This document shows positions 23,281 to 35,101 of a DNA stretch of 64,000 nt, piece by piece (position 1 is the first letter of the stretch; each line of letters starts with the position of its first letter). The stretch covers positions 48,224-112,223 of the forward strand of contig JAAVTG010000574.1 in NCBI GenBank assembly GCA_011947345.1. Direction: 5' to 3'. Below the pieces are notes generated by a model that was not told where the DNA came from, did no database searches, and worked only from the letters and a program-made list of their open reading frames with translations. This DNA comes from Phytophthora quininea (Eukaryota > Oomycota > Peronosporomycetes > Peronosporales > Peronosporaceae). Both the position numbers and the translations under genes were made by a program.

Positions 23281-25124
23281 ATGGCGGTGATGGCCACCTC
23301 GATGGCTGATCACCTGCGCGCGCAGGAGTACTCCCGGATCCGTCGGTCTGCGACGACCTTGCTGTCTGAGCCCCCGTCTCGGAGGAAGCAGCAGCAACAC
23401 TTGCCCAGGCGTACGAGAGGGAAGACACTTCACCCGAAGAATACCTTGCGATCGTGACAAAGCAACGGGCCTTCAATCCAGCCCCTACCAGCCACACCGT
23501 AGTGATCAACACCGGCTCGTATTGCTCCAATCTGGCGGTGCCTGTTATTTTGAAGTCGTTTCTCCAAGATCACGGCAACGAGACTGTCAAGGACGTGCTG
23601 TCCCATCACGGTGTGGCGATGCTGGAGAAGATCTCCTCAGGCGGCGTTCTTATTCATGTGCGTTCGGCAGAATTTGAAACACAGCTGGATGGAGAAGAAG
23701 TCAACTTGCTCGGAAAGAAGTTCACGATCAAGCGTCAGTCATTCCTAATGAACAAGTTTTATCTGGACGTCTCCAGTATTCACTCCACGAACGAAGCGAA
23801 CACGTTATTCCTCGGGCTATCTGCACTGGGGGCGTGTCCACTGTACTTTACGCCACGAGACGTCAACCTCGAGGCACAAGTGGTAACACCTACTTGGCGT
23901 TTCTACTTCGGATCGACTGCGCCTCCGCCGTGTCTGATGGTTCATCAGTACGTCACACACCAACTCGTGCATGGACGACACTTTTACTTGGCTAGAGGAA
24001 AACACTCAATGGAACCACCAGCGAGAGCATCTTCTTACCGCCAGTCCAATTACGCCGTCGTACTACCCTTTGGAGATAGCCATCATGAGAATGAAGACCG
24101 CTCCAAGAGACAAGAAAGCACTATCTCAGCGAGAATCAGCACCCCCATTACGGCGCACGCGAGGCTCCCAGATCCCACAGCAGGGGCTTCGGAGCCAAGG
24201 CATGGTCAAGGAAAGGAACCCATTTCTTCTAGACGAGACCATGACCGTGCAGATAACTCGCAGGAAGATCAGGATCCAAGCGCTGATGAACAGTCCAGCG
24301 CAAGTTGGGATTTTGCAGGAAATTCAAACTCCGATACTGATATGGACAAGCAGCTTGAATCTGGTTTCAAGCGCTTGGAACCGTCCTTTGCTCACGAGAA
24401 CCCATTTGCTGCGCTCGATCTGCCGGAATGTGACTTTGAGGTCATCATCCCTGAACTGAAACAGGGTGTTTCTGCTGGAATTGCAATCGTACCGCATTTA
24501 AACGTCGAGAAGGGTGGAAGCGTCGATGGACGCGCTCCTGCCAAGAAGAGGGCAACTGAACCTACCCAGCAAGACGATAGTGAGGACCTACTACTACAAG
24601 AAGCTCTGCTACTTTCCGAAAAAGAAGCTCAACTGATGGTAAAACAGGACCGTATTGCAAGCAATACCGAACACTACAAGGAGGCCGAAGAGATGCTTCA
24701 GGGATCCAAGAACATGGACAGGATTGTCCGATCAATGGCCAAGTTCCCGTTAACATGGACAAAGGCAATTCTAAAAGATCTAGTTGCTGGTGGATCTCAG
24801 ACGCTTGACCTGGCCGGTATTCATCTGTGGAATCGCATTTCTGCGGAGGAAAGCATGGACGATGATGACAATATCAGAACATTTCACGAACGAGTGTCTA
24901 ACCTCAACCTCTCCATGGGTAATTCACGAGATGAGTACTCATCATACTTGAAAGACGCGTTCAACAACCTGACAGAGGTTCAAAAGAAGCAGTGGAATTT
25001 ACTCCGTTGGCTCAGCATTTTCGAATTGATGGCATTGAGCATGTGTCCCGCAGTCTTCACTCAACGCGCGTGGCTACTTTTCTTGTGGATCACGTCGGAG
25101 AAGGTCTGCCACACACGGCAGTAA
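23281..25124 (+). CDS. LINE copy 2 ORF1 protein (one frame break)
   Basis: The likely start is the ATG at 23281 (MAVMATSMADHLRAQEYSR). The frame breaks in the C5 run at 23371-23375 and then stays open to 25124. The body has an RNA-binding-like beta/alpha region (SGGVLIHVRSAEFETQLDG, LLGKKFTIKRQSF; about 23640-23750), then a charged, disordered middle (24060-24360). A helical C-terminus follows (SKNMDRIVRSMAKFPLTW, LLRWLSIFELMALSMCP). It is probably the RNA chaperone of the retrotransposition complex. The gene lies 220 bp before ORF2. Confidence 0.75.
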
Positions 25125-25344
25125 AACTTCTTTCTGATCAAGAATTGCTACAACTACTTAGATCCCCAGTGGGGACATGATACTCAAGACCGCGAATAAT
25201 GTAGCACCTGGAAGTGCCCTTATTGCGGGACTGGAAGCACTACGTTCGAGCTCTCTCACTTCAACTGATCTCCCTGTTTTAACTACGAATTTGTTGACGC
25301 TCCCGCAAACAGCCTCTGCAATGGAAGCAGAGTCATCAACGTAA

Positions 25345-28300
25345 ATGTTGAGCGGAATGGACGTTGGTGAATCGTGTAAAATATTGTCATGGAATGTGCG
25401 TGGGATCAAAGGCGGTGGATACCCGTTGATTTCAACGCATCTAAAATATTTTTATTTCTCGTGCGTACAAGAAACTCGCTTCAAGAATGAGAAGGAAGCA
25501 AGTCGCTTTAAATATTTAGTCGAGCAAACCTTCGGGGGCCGCGTATTCCTCTCGGATAAAAATGGTGACTGTCAACAAGAAACATATCCCCGGAGTGGTG
25601 GCGTAGCGACCATAATTCATGGCTCGTGTCCAAGTCTTGCACAAGCCACAGTGATGTCAGAAGCAACAATTCCTAACCGCTATCTGTTAGTGCGAATGCC
25701 ACGGAAAAACAATATTTGCTACATCCATAATGTGTACGCACCGAACGATGCGGCATCGCGAAAGGCTTTGTTCGAACAGCTTCCTGTGGAATTCGAAGAT
25801 AATGCAATGCACATTGTGTGCGGTGATTTCAACCTAGCAGTAGAACCAAGTGTGGATGCCAGCTCGAATCACCCCAGTACAGACTCGAGCAGGAGGAGTC
25901 TGCAGTTGTGGTTAACGGAGATTGACGCTGTAGATGTGTGGCGACTCCACCACCCATCTGCGCGAGTTTTCTCTGGGCCGCTTCCAAGGATAAATCGGAT
26001 TGATTACATTTTTCTGTCAGACGATTTGCAATCGGACTGCTACCATGACTCAGGATACTCTGCGTGGGAAAATGGAGGCGACCATCTTGCGCACCATGTA
26101 GAACTAACCTCATGGCATCATCCCACTGGTACAGGTTTCTGGAGACTGCCGGATTGGCTCTTGCAAATACCAGAACTCCAGACGGATATTGTGGAGGAAG
26201 CCAAGCTTCTTCTAACAGTCCTTCGTGCATCAAATAATCCCGGTTTAGTGTGGAAAACATGGAAGCAAAAGATGAAAGCGTACCTTAAACGTTGTCAACA
26301 TAACCTGCGTGCATCAAGATATGCTGACATAAATCTTGCTCGAGAACGTTTAGAAGAGTGTGCTGCAGCCGTGATGACAGAAGATGCAGGCGAGCAAGAC
26401 GAAATTAACTTCTATTTCGCCAGACAACGATACAAAGAATGTCATGATGAATGGAATACCTTTGGATGTAGTCGGGGCTTTGAAAAAACCGTGACTGCAG
26501 CTGAAAAAAGTACCAAGTTTTTCTTTCGGCCGCTACGATACGAACTTCGAAACACTCCATTTAGATCGATACGAACTTCAGCTGGTGAAGAATCAACCGA
26601 TCCTACTGAAATCTGTCATGGCTTTCAAGAGCATTGGGGGAAAATATTCGGCGACCCTCACTTCCCAGCTGAAGAACGAGAGATTGACATGGCGTCTCAA
26701 CAAACCTTGCTTGATAGCATCGGGCGCCGACTATCCTCAGAGGTGACCAGGGATCTTGACAGCGAGTTGGCCGCAGAGGAGTTTGCCTTTGCGATCAGGA
26801 AACTGAAACCTCACTCAGCACCGGGTCCAGACGGCTTTACCAGTGATTTTTTCCGTCTGTATCCGGACGCGTTTGGAGAAATACTTGCGATAGTTTTTGG
26901 ATATCAATTGGAACGTGGAATTCTGCTTCCACATCAGCGATATTCCTCGGTGGCACTACTGTTTAAGAAAGGAGACCGATCTGAACCAGGAAACTTTCGG
27001 CCGATCACACTGATGCCCGTTGAGGTCAAGATATTATCACGAGTATTAGTGAATCGTCTTAGACCACACATTTCTAAGTTAGTGCATCCGGATCAAAAGG
27101 GTTTTATACCGGGTCGTCGGATTGACCAGCAGCTAATGCTAGTCCGCGATCTCCAGCACTTACAAACATTCCAAAAACGCAAAGGACTAGCGACGTTCTT
27201 GGACTTCGCTAAGGCTTACGACCGCGTTAATCGTCCGTACCTCCTTCGAGTTTTGGAACGACAAGGATTTGGGCCTCGGTTTTTGGCGTGGATACGTCTG
27301 TTGTACAACGACTCGAAGTGTTCATTAATGATCAACGGATGGGCGCAGGACTCGCTGACACCAACTCGAGGAGTGAAACAGGGAGATCCATTGTCTCCGT
27401 ATTTGTTTGCTCTCTCGTTGGAACCACTAGGAAATTTGTTACGCGCTCAAAGAGATTTAGGTGTCCTGGTGGGACAAACATTACGAGTCCCAGTGGGGTT
27501 CTTTGCTGACGACACTGTGCTATTCTCAAAAGGAAAGAGGGAGCTAGAAGAGCAGCTTCAAATTGTTGATGACTATTGTGGAGGATCTGGAGCTCGGCTG
27601 AACCATAACAAAAGTGTGATATTGAGTCTCAACAGTAAACGTTCTGCTCCGCGAGTGTCACCGCTAAAATCACTGAAGCGCGGCGAAACCGTGCGATATC
27701 TTGGCATTCCGTTCGGCAATGGTGATACTTCAACATTGGTGGCGAATCAACTCGACAAAAATTGATTAAGCGGCTCCAACTTTGGAAAGGCCGAGCGAGA
27801 ACCCTAATCGGCCGAAGGTTGATCGCCCAAGCAGAGATTTTGTCATTGCTGTGGTATTTCACAGCTTCTGTGACGATTCCGACCCGGTTCATCAAACGCT
27901 GGCAAGGCATTGTGAATCGGTACGTGTTATACAACCGCGTAAGCACTGGGAAATCTGGGATAAGTATCGTTCAAAAAGGACTGGCTGTGAGGCCACGCGA
28001 AGCAGACGGCATCGGGGTTCCTGATGTAGCTACTGTTATTCGTCGCCAACACTTTCAACTTCTCCAGAAATTCGTATTAGCGATTACTACACACCCAGAC
28101 GAAGATGACAACGTATGGTATCGCCCAATGCTCTACATGATCCAATTACGCTATGGCAACTTCGCCCGCCCGCGATCGAGTGATTTCTTACTTCAAAGCC
28201 CACCGAAACCAGCGGGCTGGAGGTCGAGCATGCTACCTTTGTGGTGGAGACACTTGCTACGGGAGTGGAACAGAATTAAATGGCCAGCCCCGGAGTCGAT

Positions 28301-29460
28301 TCACTACAACAGAATGAAAACTCTGCAGAAGGCGTTATTCACCCCAATTTGGTGGAGCAAGTTGCCTGAATTTCAGGTACTGGATACACGAAGCCCAGCA
28401 AGTCCGGCGAAGCCCCTGGGGTCAGGGTCAAATGCCTTTCGAGCGCTCTGTCGGGAACTGGCAAAACATAAAAAGTTATGTTTTGCCGACTTTCTGGGTG
28501 CCAATCGAGACTGGCCGTCGTCAACGGCATTTTTCACGGACGTCTGCTCCGAGATTCATCCAATACTTGGGACGAAAGTGCTTCCGCATGACATTTTCGT
28601 GCTCTACCATCAAATGAGCCGATTATTTCATCGCTTACTACCGCATCCGGACGAAGGAGGAATGCAGGAAGTAAGAAGTACGAATTCACCGCCGATATTT
28701 GGAATCAAGGTAAGTAGCTGTCTCCCAACAGAACCAACTACGCGATTCTTCCCAAATTTGCGATCGCAAGATTGGAAGGTGATTCTCCAGCAAGTTCCGG
28801 AGTTGATGCATCATCCGATGGAAGACCTGGGGTGTCCTCGACAAAGGATTCATGAGACCTTGTCCAGTGTGATTTCTCTACGTGGATATCTACTGCCGGT
28901 AATTCATGATGTGATAGTACGAATGTGCTTCGGAGACCTCACAGTCGGTTCACGACTATACTTCCTCAGAGAACTAAATCCTACCATCCAAAACTGCGTT
29001 CGTCCGGAATGCCAGGAGATCGAAACGGTAGAACACTGTTTTTCACGTGCCCGTCATTAGAACCAATGTGGAGCGAACTATGGAGCCGGTGGTCGACGTT
29101 CTTTGCGTCGATCTAATCTGGAGGTTGCTACTCTTCCCAAGGTTGCAAGACCTCCGTAGGAACTGGAGAAGTGAGCACAAAGAACTGATACTTCTATGGA
29201 GGATCTACACAGCGATTGTGTTTCATGCAACATGGCGGCTCAGGAACGACATTCATTTCCAGGAAACAACAGCTGAAGTGCCAAATATTCTCAATCTGCT
29301 GAACTCGTTCAAGATGCACTACCAATTCCTCTACCAACACGCACATGAGATTCATTGCAACCGCGCTACTGTGGCCCGGGTGCTGCAAAAACTTGGCTTT
29401 GATCCGCCAGAAAATAATATCCCGGAACCCATTCACCACTTGTGGACGACACGAACGTAA
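25345..29460 (+). CDS. LINE copy 2 ORF2: endonuclease-reverse transcriptase (three frame breaks)
   Basis: Starts near the ATG at 25345. The EEP endonuclease shows SCKILSWNVRG, QETRF, NVYAPNDAAS, VCGDFNLAVEP, NRIDYIF and DHLAHHVEL (25370-26105). The RT shows SAPGPDGFTSDFF, PGNFRPITLMP, FLDFAKAYDRVNR, GVKQGDPLSPY and FFADDTVLF (catalytic DD at 27508-27513). The C-terminus carries a zinc-finger-like C-x4-C-x7-HC cluster (NCVRPECQEIETVEHCF, about 28994-29040). No RNase H. Frame breaks lie at A5 27757-27761, T5 29039-29043 and near 29110. The first two are single-base homopolymer losses; the third fits one missing G. Confidence 0.85.
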
Positions 29461-29530
29461 CTCTCACGGATAGATACCTTATCACCTTAAGACGAGAAAT
29501 CCGCTAAACAGTTAATCAATTCAATTTCTC

Positions 29531-29545
29531 CTACCATTTGGTAAT
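29531..29545 (+). repeat. right target-site duplication of LINE copy 2
   Basis: CTACCATTTGGTAAT; the copy 1 reading frame resumes here with LPFGNLDT. Confidence 0.9.
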
Positions 29546-31261
29546 CTCGACACTTTGACCGAGTTAGCCAAACAATTAGATCACAAGCTGATGACAAGAC
29601 TTCAACTTTGGAAAGGGCGAGCTCGAACACTCGTGAGAAGGCGACTAATTGTCCAAGCTATCGTACTGTCGACGATATGGTACTTTACGACGACGACTGT
29701 TATTCCCACTAGGTATATCAAACGGTGGCAAAGCGCCGTAAAAACGTTCATACTCTACAACCGGGTTGGAGCTAGTCGTGGAGGTATTAACATCGTTCCC
29801 ACTTCATTTGCCATACAAGCACGGCAAGACGATGGAATTGGGGTACCAGAGATTATGCCCTGCATCCGGAGACAACGTTTTCTCTTCCTTCAAAATTTGT
29901 CAAAGTCCTCGCTTGTCATAATGAAAACGACGAAACAGTGTGGTATAGACCCATAGCAGAATTACTACGACACCGATATGGGGAATTTGTACGTCCGTGG
30001 TCGGGAGAGTTTTTGCTACAAAATCCACCTGAACCTCCTGGATGGAAAGCAACAATGCTCCCGTTATGGTGGCGTAAACTACTGCAAGATTGGAGACGCG
30101 TAAAATGGCCAAGCAAGTACTCATTACGATACACTAGAATGAAGACACTCCAACACTCGTTATTCAACCCAATATGGTGGAATGCATCGACAAATTTCCA
30201 AGTGTGGTGCAGACAAGATACTCATCGCGCACCACTGGGAACAGGACCCGTCAAGTTCCGGTGCCTCTATAAAGAGCTTGCTTCAAAAGGCAAATGGTGT
30301 ATAGCAGACTTTCTAGATACTTCCCATCGATGGCCAACGCTCATGGTGTTTTTCAGGGGGTATCTACCGAGTTAAGTCCAATTCTGGGGTCCAGGTTTGC
30401 GCTGACGGATATCACCCAGCTTTATCGACAGCTAACCCAGGTATTTGAACGGGTATTGCCACACCCAGAGACAGGTGGAATAAGCGCGGCAACGCGAGGT
30501 GCAATGCCGCCGACATTTGGACTGACAGTCGGAAAAACATCTCGTTTCTTCCCAAATCTAAAATCCCAAGACTGGGACAAATTGTTGCGGCCTGATAGAT
30601 GCGTGCAACCACACCCCATGAAAGTGCTTGGCTGTCCGCAACGACAGATCCATACAACGTTACAACAGATACTCGCCCTCCGCCAGTTTCTGGTTCCTGT
30701 TATCCACGATGTGATGCTGAGAATGTTCTTTGGAGACCTCATTGTCGGATCAAGGCTGTTCTTCCTCAAGTCGTTAAATCCTACGATTCAACAGTGTGTG
30801 AGACGATCATGTGCTGCGATAGAAACAGTAGAGCACTGTTTCTTCTCGTGCCCAGCTCTGACGCAAATGTGGACCCCATTGTGGTCCCCATGGCATAAGG
30901 CTTTCGCGACGGAGTTGGATTGGCGATTGCTAATTTTTCCTAAACCACGAGACCTGAATAGGGAGTGGGGCAGAACCAAAAGGTGGTCCTGCTACTGTGG
31001 CGAGTCCACACTGCGATCGCGTTCCATGCTACGTGGAGATTGAGAAACGACATAGTATTCCGTGAAACTACAGCTGAAGTACCAAGCGTCCAAAATGTGA
31101 TGTCCTCCTTTCGACGACGCTGTCTGTTCATCAATCACCATTCAGCAGAGCTTGGGATTGACGACAAAATTGTAATCTCTGTTCTGGAGAAGTTAGGCTT
31201 TGACCCACCTGCGCCGCGAAACACACTACCAGCAAGTCACGTTTGGATTCCACGAAACTAA
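29546..31261 (+). pseudogene. LINE copy 1 ORF2, C-terminal part after interruption
   Basis: Continues the protein broken at 23219: LQLWKGRARTLVRRRLIVQA (about 29598), MLPLWWRKLLQDWRRVKWPS (about 30055), HPMKVLGCPQRQIHTTLQQI (about 30613), the zinc-finger-like CVRRSCAAIETVEHCFFSCP (about 30796) and FHATWRLRNDIVFRETTAEV (about 31022), ending LPASHVWIPRN. Four frames are needed to read it. Aligns throughout with LINE copy 2 ORF2, so the join across the insertion is secure. Confidence 0.85.
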
Positions 31262-31343
31262 GCAGCAGAACGACCAAGTAGTACACGATCGTAGCTAGAA
31301 AAACGGTTTATCCGACTGGTTAATCAACTTAAATTTCTCTTTT

Positions 31344-31360
31344 CCCAAGACTTGACATTT
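31344..31360 (+). repeat. right target-site duplication of LINE copy 1
   Basis: CCCAAGACTTGACATTT, identical to 19842-19858. The next bases (GTTTATGGGGGACTGG) resemble sequence upstream of effector D, placing this junction in an effector 5' flank. Confidence 0.9.
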
Positions 31361-31476
31361 GTTTATGGGGGACTGGATGATAAAAATGTGTACAGACATC
31401 CGGAATCGTGTTCTACCGCTGAACCACTCAAGGCTCTCACCTTCACTGTCAAAATCACCCAGCAAACCGGACTACG

Positions 31477-32627
31477 ATGCGAGTTCATTAATTCCTTGCA
31501 TGTCTCCTCGTCACGGTAGCTTGGTCACAGGTTCCGCCAAAACGACTACCGCATCAACAGGAAGGCTTCTGAGAGTCGCTGTTGCGTTCAAAGAAGTCGA
31601 CAATTCCGAAGAGCGAGCCCCCAGCCTGTCGTCATTGAAAAATGCCGTGTCTAAGACCCAATCCAAGATCACTTCGTCCGTGAAGCTCAAACTGTAGGGA
31701 ACTAGCGGCAAGAACGTCGACGAGTTGAAGAAACTGCTGGGCCTGCAGAACTTCGACGACGCAGCGTTGAAGGCGTCGCCGCAGTTCAAAGTGTACGACG
31801 AACTACTGACTGCCCAAGTGTCTCGCTGGTCCAAGAAGAATTTTAGTCCAGAGCAGGTTCGTGTTTTCCTCGGCATGGACAAAATGTCGGACTCCGTGAT
31901 GTTCGACAGCCTCAACTGGAAATACTACGGAAAGTTCGTAGAGAAGCAGATTCCGGTGTGGATCAAGAAGGACGAGTCGCTGACCAACGTGTGGAAGAAC
32001 TTAGTGCTGACCAAAGTGATTAGGAAGGCTGACCTTGTCAATAGCCCTAACTTCATACTTTCCCTAAAGTTTGTGACCAGCAAGTTCGAAAACTACGCCA
32101 TGAACTCGCTTACCAAGGCCGAGGTTGAAGCGAAGAATGGGATCAGCCAAATGCAAGGGTTTGAGCGACACATCCATGAGTTATGGCTGACGCAATACGC
32201 GGAAAGGTTCGCCAAGTACCGACTCGAAGGCTGGAAGAACAATGGCTTCACAAGTTACGATGTCTGGGCAAAGTTGAAGGTGGGTCAATTCGGCCGGGCC
32301 AGCGAGCGAGCGAACTCTCCAGAGTTTCGGATTTACGAAAGCTACGTCAAGAAGCTGGACGACGAGGTGGCAGAATTCCGGCCGTATGGTTTGCCGGTTG
32401 CCAATGCTATCGGGAAGGAGGCCACGAACGCAGAAATCAATTCGAGAATCAGGTTTTGGATCGACTCCAGCCGATCCGATGCTTTTGTCGAATACTCGCT
32501 AGGTTTAAATGGACTGCAGGGAGGAAACTGACCACGAACAAAAACTACAAGTATTTCAAGACGTTCCTCGAAGAAAAGAAAAGAAGCTGTTAGCTGCCCG
32601 CGAGCATGCTCTGAAGCAACCAGAGTA
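31477..32627 (+). pseudogene. RxLR-WY effector B, broken
   Basis: An ATG at 31477 lies where paralogue D starts, but TAA follows at codon 5, so the secretion signal is lost. In a neighbouring open frame the mature leader is clear: STGRLLRVAVAF then VDNSEERAP, i.e. RLLR and dEER. A TAG at 31695-31697 replaces a Trp codon at the leader-body junction. The same frame then continues with GKNVDELKKLLGLQNFDDAA, FKVYDELLTAQVSRWSKK and later EFRIYESYVKKLDDEV modules (here PEFRIYESYVKKLDDEV). Frame changes near 32519 and 32580 scramble the C-terminus. Signal-peptide and Trp stops are substitutions, so the gene is dead. It was about 195 bp from gene A before LINE insertion. Confidence 0.85.
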
Positions 32628-32639
32628 AATGTTTTCTGG

Positions 32640-32934
32640 GTGCTAGTAACAAACTCCATGGACAGAAACGTTGTACCTGTTGAGACTTTGCCGGTGTTTT
32701 GAAGTGCTGCAGTGTAAGTAAATGTCATCAGTGGATTACAATACTGTGGATACATCTCATGCGAACGCTTTCAACATATTCGTAAATCAAATTGTGCGAT
32801 ATTATTCCGGCTTACCAAAAACACACATAAAACACTGTGGTCCAATCATTCCAGCACATTTTATGTAATCGAGAAATTCATGAAAAAGTACGAGTCATCG
32901 AAACGGAAGAACGCTGGGGGAGCGCTGGGGATTC
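32640..32934. other. effector B 3' flank, no gene
   Basis: AT-rich sequence without a recognisable frame. Confidence 0.4.
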
Positions 32935-33773
32935 TTGGCGCCGTGGCTCAGGAACGCCCGCGTCGCCTTCAACTTTTGGGCCGAAGAGGACATGTGGCAC
33001 ACTGTCATGCGCCATCTCGAAGTGAAGCTGCCGTGGCAGCCTGCAAGCGACCGCGTGGGGGCTGGCACCAAGAGCATCGCGACAAGGTCAAACAAGCGCG
33101 GGACGGTCTGTTGCTACTGGCAGCCGTGGAGCACGTGAACCATCAGGCGTGGACATTTTAAAGAAGAAATACTGCAAACTTGAACTGGGGAAAGAAGGAG
33201 ATGCTCTCTATGAAGAGGACACCCCGGTCCGGTATTTTTAAAGATCGATCCGCAGAAGGACACTCTGCTCGGTGACTTGGCGAACAGTCGTGGAGTGAGC
33301 CAGAGAGAACTTCGAAGTGAAGGATACCTCAAAGCGCTAAAGAAATTGCAGGTTTGGACAGGAATTTATGAGAACCCCGTGCCTGAGTGGAGATTCAGAT
33401 CCCAGTTCGTCTGCTATTTGAGCCGGTAGCGAGGTATGGAGGTGGAGATTCGTGCGGTGTTAAGGAGACAGAGAAGTCGTTCAAAAGGCCTATCTCCAGG
33501 ATGTTTGCATGCAGGTTTATGCTTGAACCAATGGTGGCCAAAGTGGACTCGATGCCTCTCACGTCGCACAGTATGCAGACCATGGAACGTCTCGTAAAGA
33601 GGAACGTTTGGATCTCGGAGCTGTCACTGCGGATGGGGTTTTATCGCGATCTCGTGGCTGAAGAGCAGAAATTAGTGATCCTGTTCGAATATTGCACTAT
33701 TGGCGAGGACAGTTTGGGGGTGGCGAGCTTTATGCGCTTTTTTCTTGACGTGCACGAAGGTATTCGACAGTAG
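32935..33773 (+). pseudogene. unrecognised gene relic upstream of effector C
   Basis: Protein-like text in changing plus frames: NARVAFNFWAEEDMWHTVMR (about 32953), EHRDKVKQARDGLLLLAAVE (about 33073), GVSQRELRSEGYLKALKK (about 33293), then an ORF at 33387-33773 with MQTMERLVKRNVWISELSLR and ending FFLDVHEGIRQ. The last helical stretch faintly recalls the end of a formin FH2 domain, but I cannot assign it. It ends 30 bp before the effector C start, so it is a displaced fragment and not part of that gene. Confidence 0.35.
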
Positions 33774-33802
33774 AATCAATTGATTTGTTCGAAATTGTTA
33801 CA

Positions 33803-34937
33803 ATGAACCCAGGTGATATGGAGGCGTTTGCCGCCGTGATACTTGATACTGTCGCAGTGGTTGCTGATGATTCGACCGAGAACGTCAAAGCAAGGTTCTT
33901 GCGGCTCGCTCAAGTCGATGACTTGAATGATAATTCCGAAGAGCGAGCCCCTGCCTCTTGAATTTGAAGGATGTCGTGTCCAAGACAAAGTCTAAAGCTG
34001 CTTCTGCAGCGTCGTCAGTGAAGACCACAACGTGGGAACACAGTGGCAAGAACGTCGACGAATTAAAGAAGTTGCTCGGAATCCAGACGCTGGACGATGC
34101 CGGTCTGAAATCGTCGCCGCAGTTCAAAGTGTACGACGAAATACTGAGTGCTCAGGTGTTTCGTTGGTCCAAGAAGGACATGACCCCAGAGCGAGTTCGT
34201 GTCATCCTCGGCATTGACAAGCTGTCCGGCAATGTACTTGCGAGCAATCCCAACTATAGGTACTACAAACGGTTCGTGGAGAACCAAATCCCGGTCTGGG
34301 TCAAGAAGGACACGTCGGTGGGTGATGTTTGGAAGATGTTGGGACTGAATACACACACGACGCAAGCTGGCGTGTTCAACAACCCCAACTACCAACTATA
34401 CAACAACTTTGTAGCGACAACGTTCGAAAACTACGCGGCGAACCTGCTGTCTCAGAAGGACGTGGCGGCTAAGATGAAGTACCAAAACATGAAGGGCGTT
34501 GAGCGCCAGGTGAATAAGAAATTGCTGAAGAGATTTGGGACACCGACGGACAAGCACCGAGAGGAGGGCTGGATGCAGAATGACGTCTCTAGCTACGATG
34601 TGTGGGTGAAGTTGAAGGTCGCTACCGCCCGTGAAGACTCAAAGGAGTTCAACATGTACCGAAGTTACGTCAAGAAATTGGATGACGAAATCGAGAGTTC
34701 TCGGGGTTGGGCTTGCCGGTCATCACCATCGGCAAAGGCGCTACGAGCGCCGAGGTGACGATTAGAATCAAGGTCTGGGTTGACTCTAATCGATCCGAGA
34801 ACTTTGTCAAGTACGCGCTGGGCTTGAACGGACTGAAGGGGAAGAAGCTGACGAAGAACAAGAACTACAAATACTTTGAGGCGTTTGTCAAGGATTGGGA
34901 CACGCAGAAGCTGGTACGCGAACAAGTGATGCGGTAA
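33803..34937 (+). CDS. RxLR-WY effector C, best-preserved copy (two frame breaks)
   Basis: The ATG at 33803 opens a 51-codon leader: a hydrophobic but Asp-containing signal-like segment (AFAAVILDTVAVVA), RFLR at 33893-33904, and DNSEERAP. The frame then breaks in the C4 run at 33948-33951. The body keeps the junction Trp that B and D have lost (TTTWEHSGKNVDELKKLLG) and carries successive W/Y/L helical modules (FKVYDEILSAQVFRWSKK, NPNYRYYKRFVENQIPVW, VGDVWKMLGLN, FENYAANLL, SYDVWVKLKV, YRSYVKKLDDE). A second break falls in the G4 run at 34703-34706, and the frame then runs to TAA at 34935-34937. Both breaks are one-base homopolymer losses with no stops elsewhere. RxLR effectors are secreted and enter host cells; the target of this family is unknown. 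Signal peptide strength is doubtful. Confidence 0.75.
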
Positions 34938-35101
34938 ACGGAGTTAACTCTACGAAGTGTAAGACGAGGTAGAGCTAAGTAAGCAATTCAGTGCTGCATC
35001 CAAGAATTGCATTTCGTTTACGGGACGCTGAAGAGTGTCATGAAGCTTTGTCGGTTCGATCGCTGAACCATTGGATAATTCACTCGACAAACCGCACGAC
35101 A

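Larger units (their letters stand above)
23220..29530 (+). mobile_element. L1/Tx1-like LINE copy 2, full length, 6.3 kb
   Basis: Bounded exactly by the 15-bp duplications, in the same orientation as the host LINE. It has a short 5' leader (about 61 bp), ORF1, a 220-bp spacer, ORF2 and a 70-bp 3' end without poly(A). Only about four frame breaks separate it from full coding capacity, and all four fit one missing base in a base run, so it may be intact in the organism. Confidence 0.9.
19859..31343 (+). mobile_element. L1/Tx1-like LINE copy 1, 5'-truncated, split by copy 2
   Basis: The element starts inside ORF1 immediately after the left duplication, runs through endonuclease and the first half of reverse transcriptase to 23219, is interrupted by LINE copy 2 (23220-29530) and its 15-bp duplication, and resumes at 29546. 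Its 3' end resembles that of copy 2 (TTAATCAA..., then ATTTCTC) and has no poly(A) tail. It lies in the spacer between effectors A and B. Frequent stops and frameshifts show it is older than copy 2. Confidence 0.9.
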
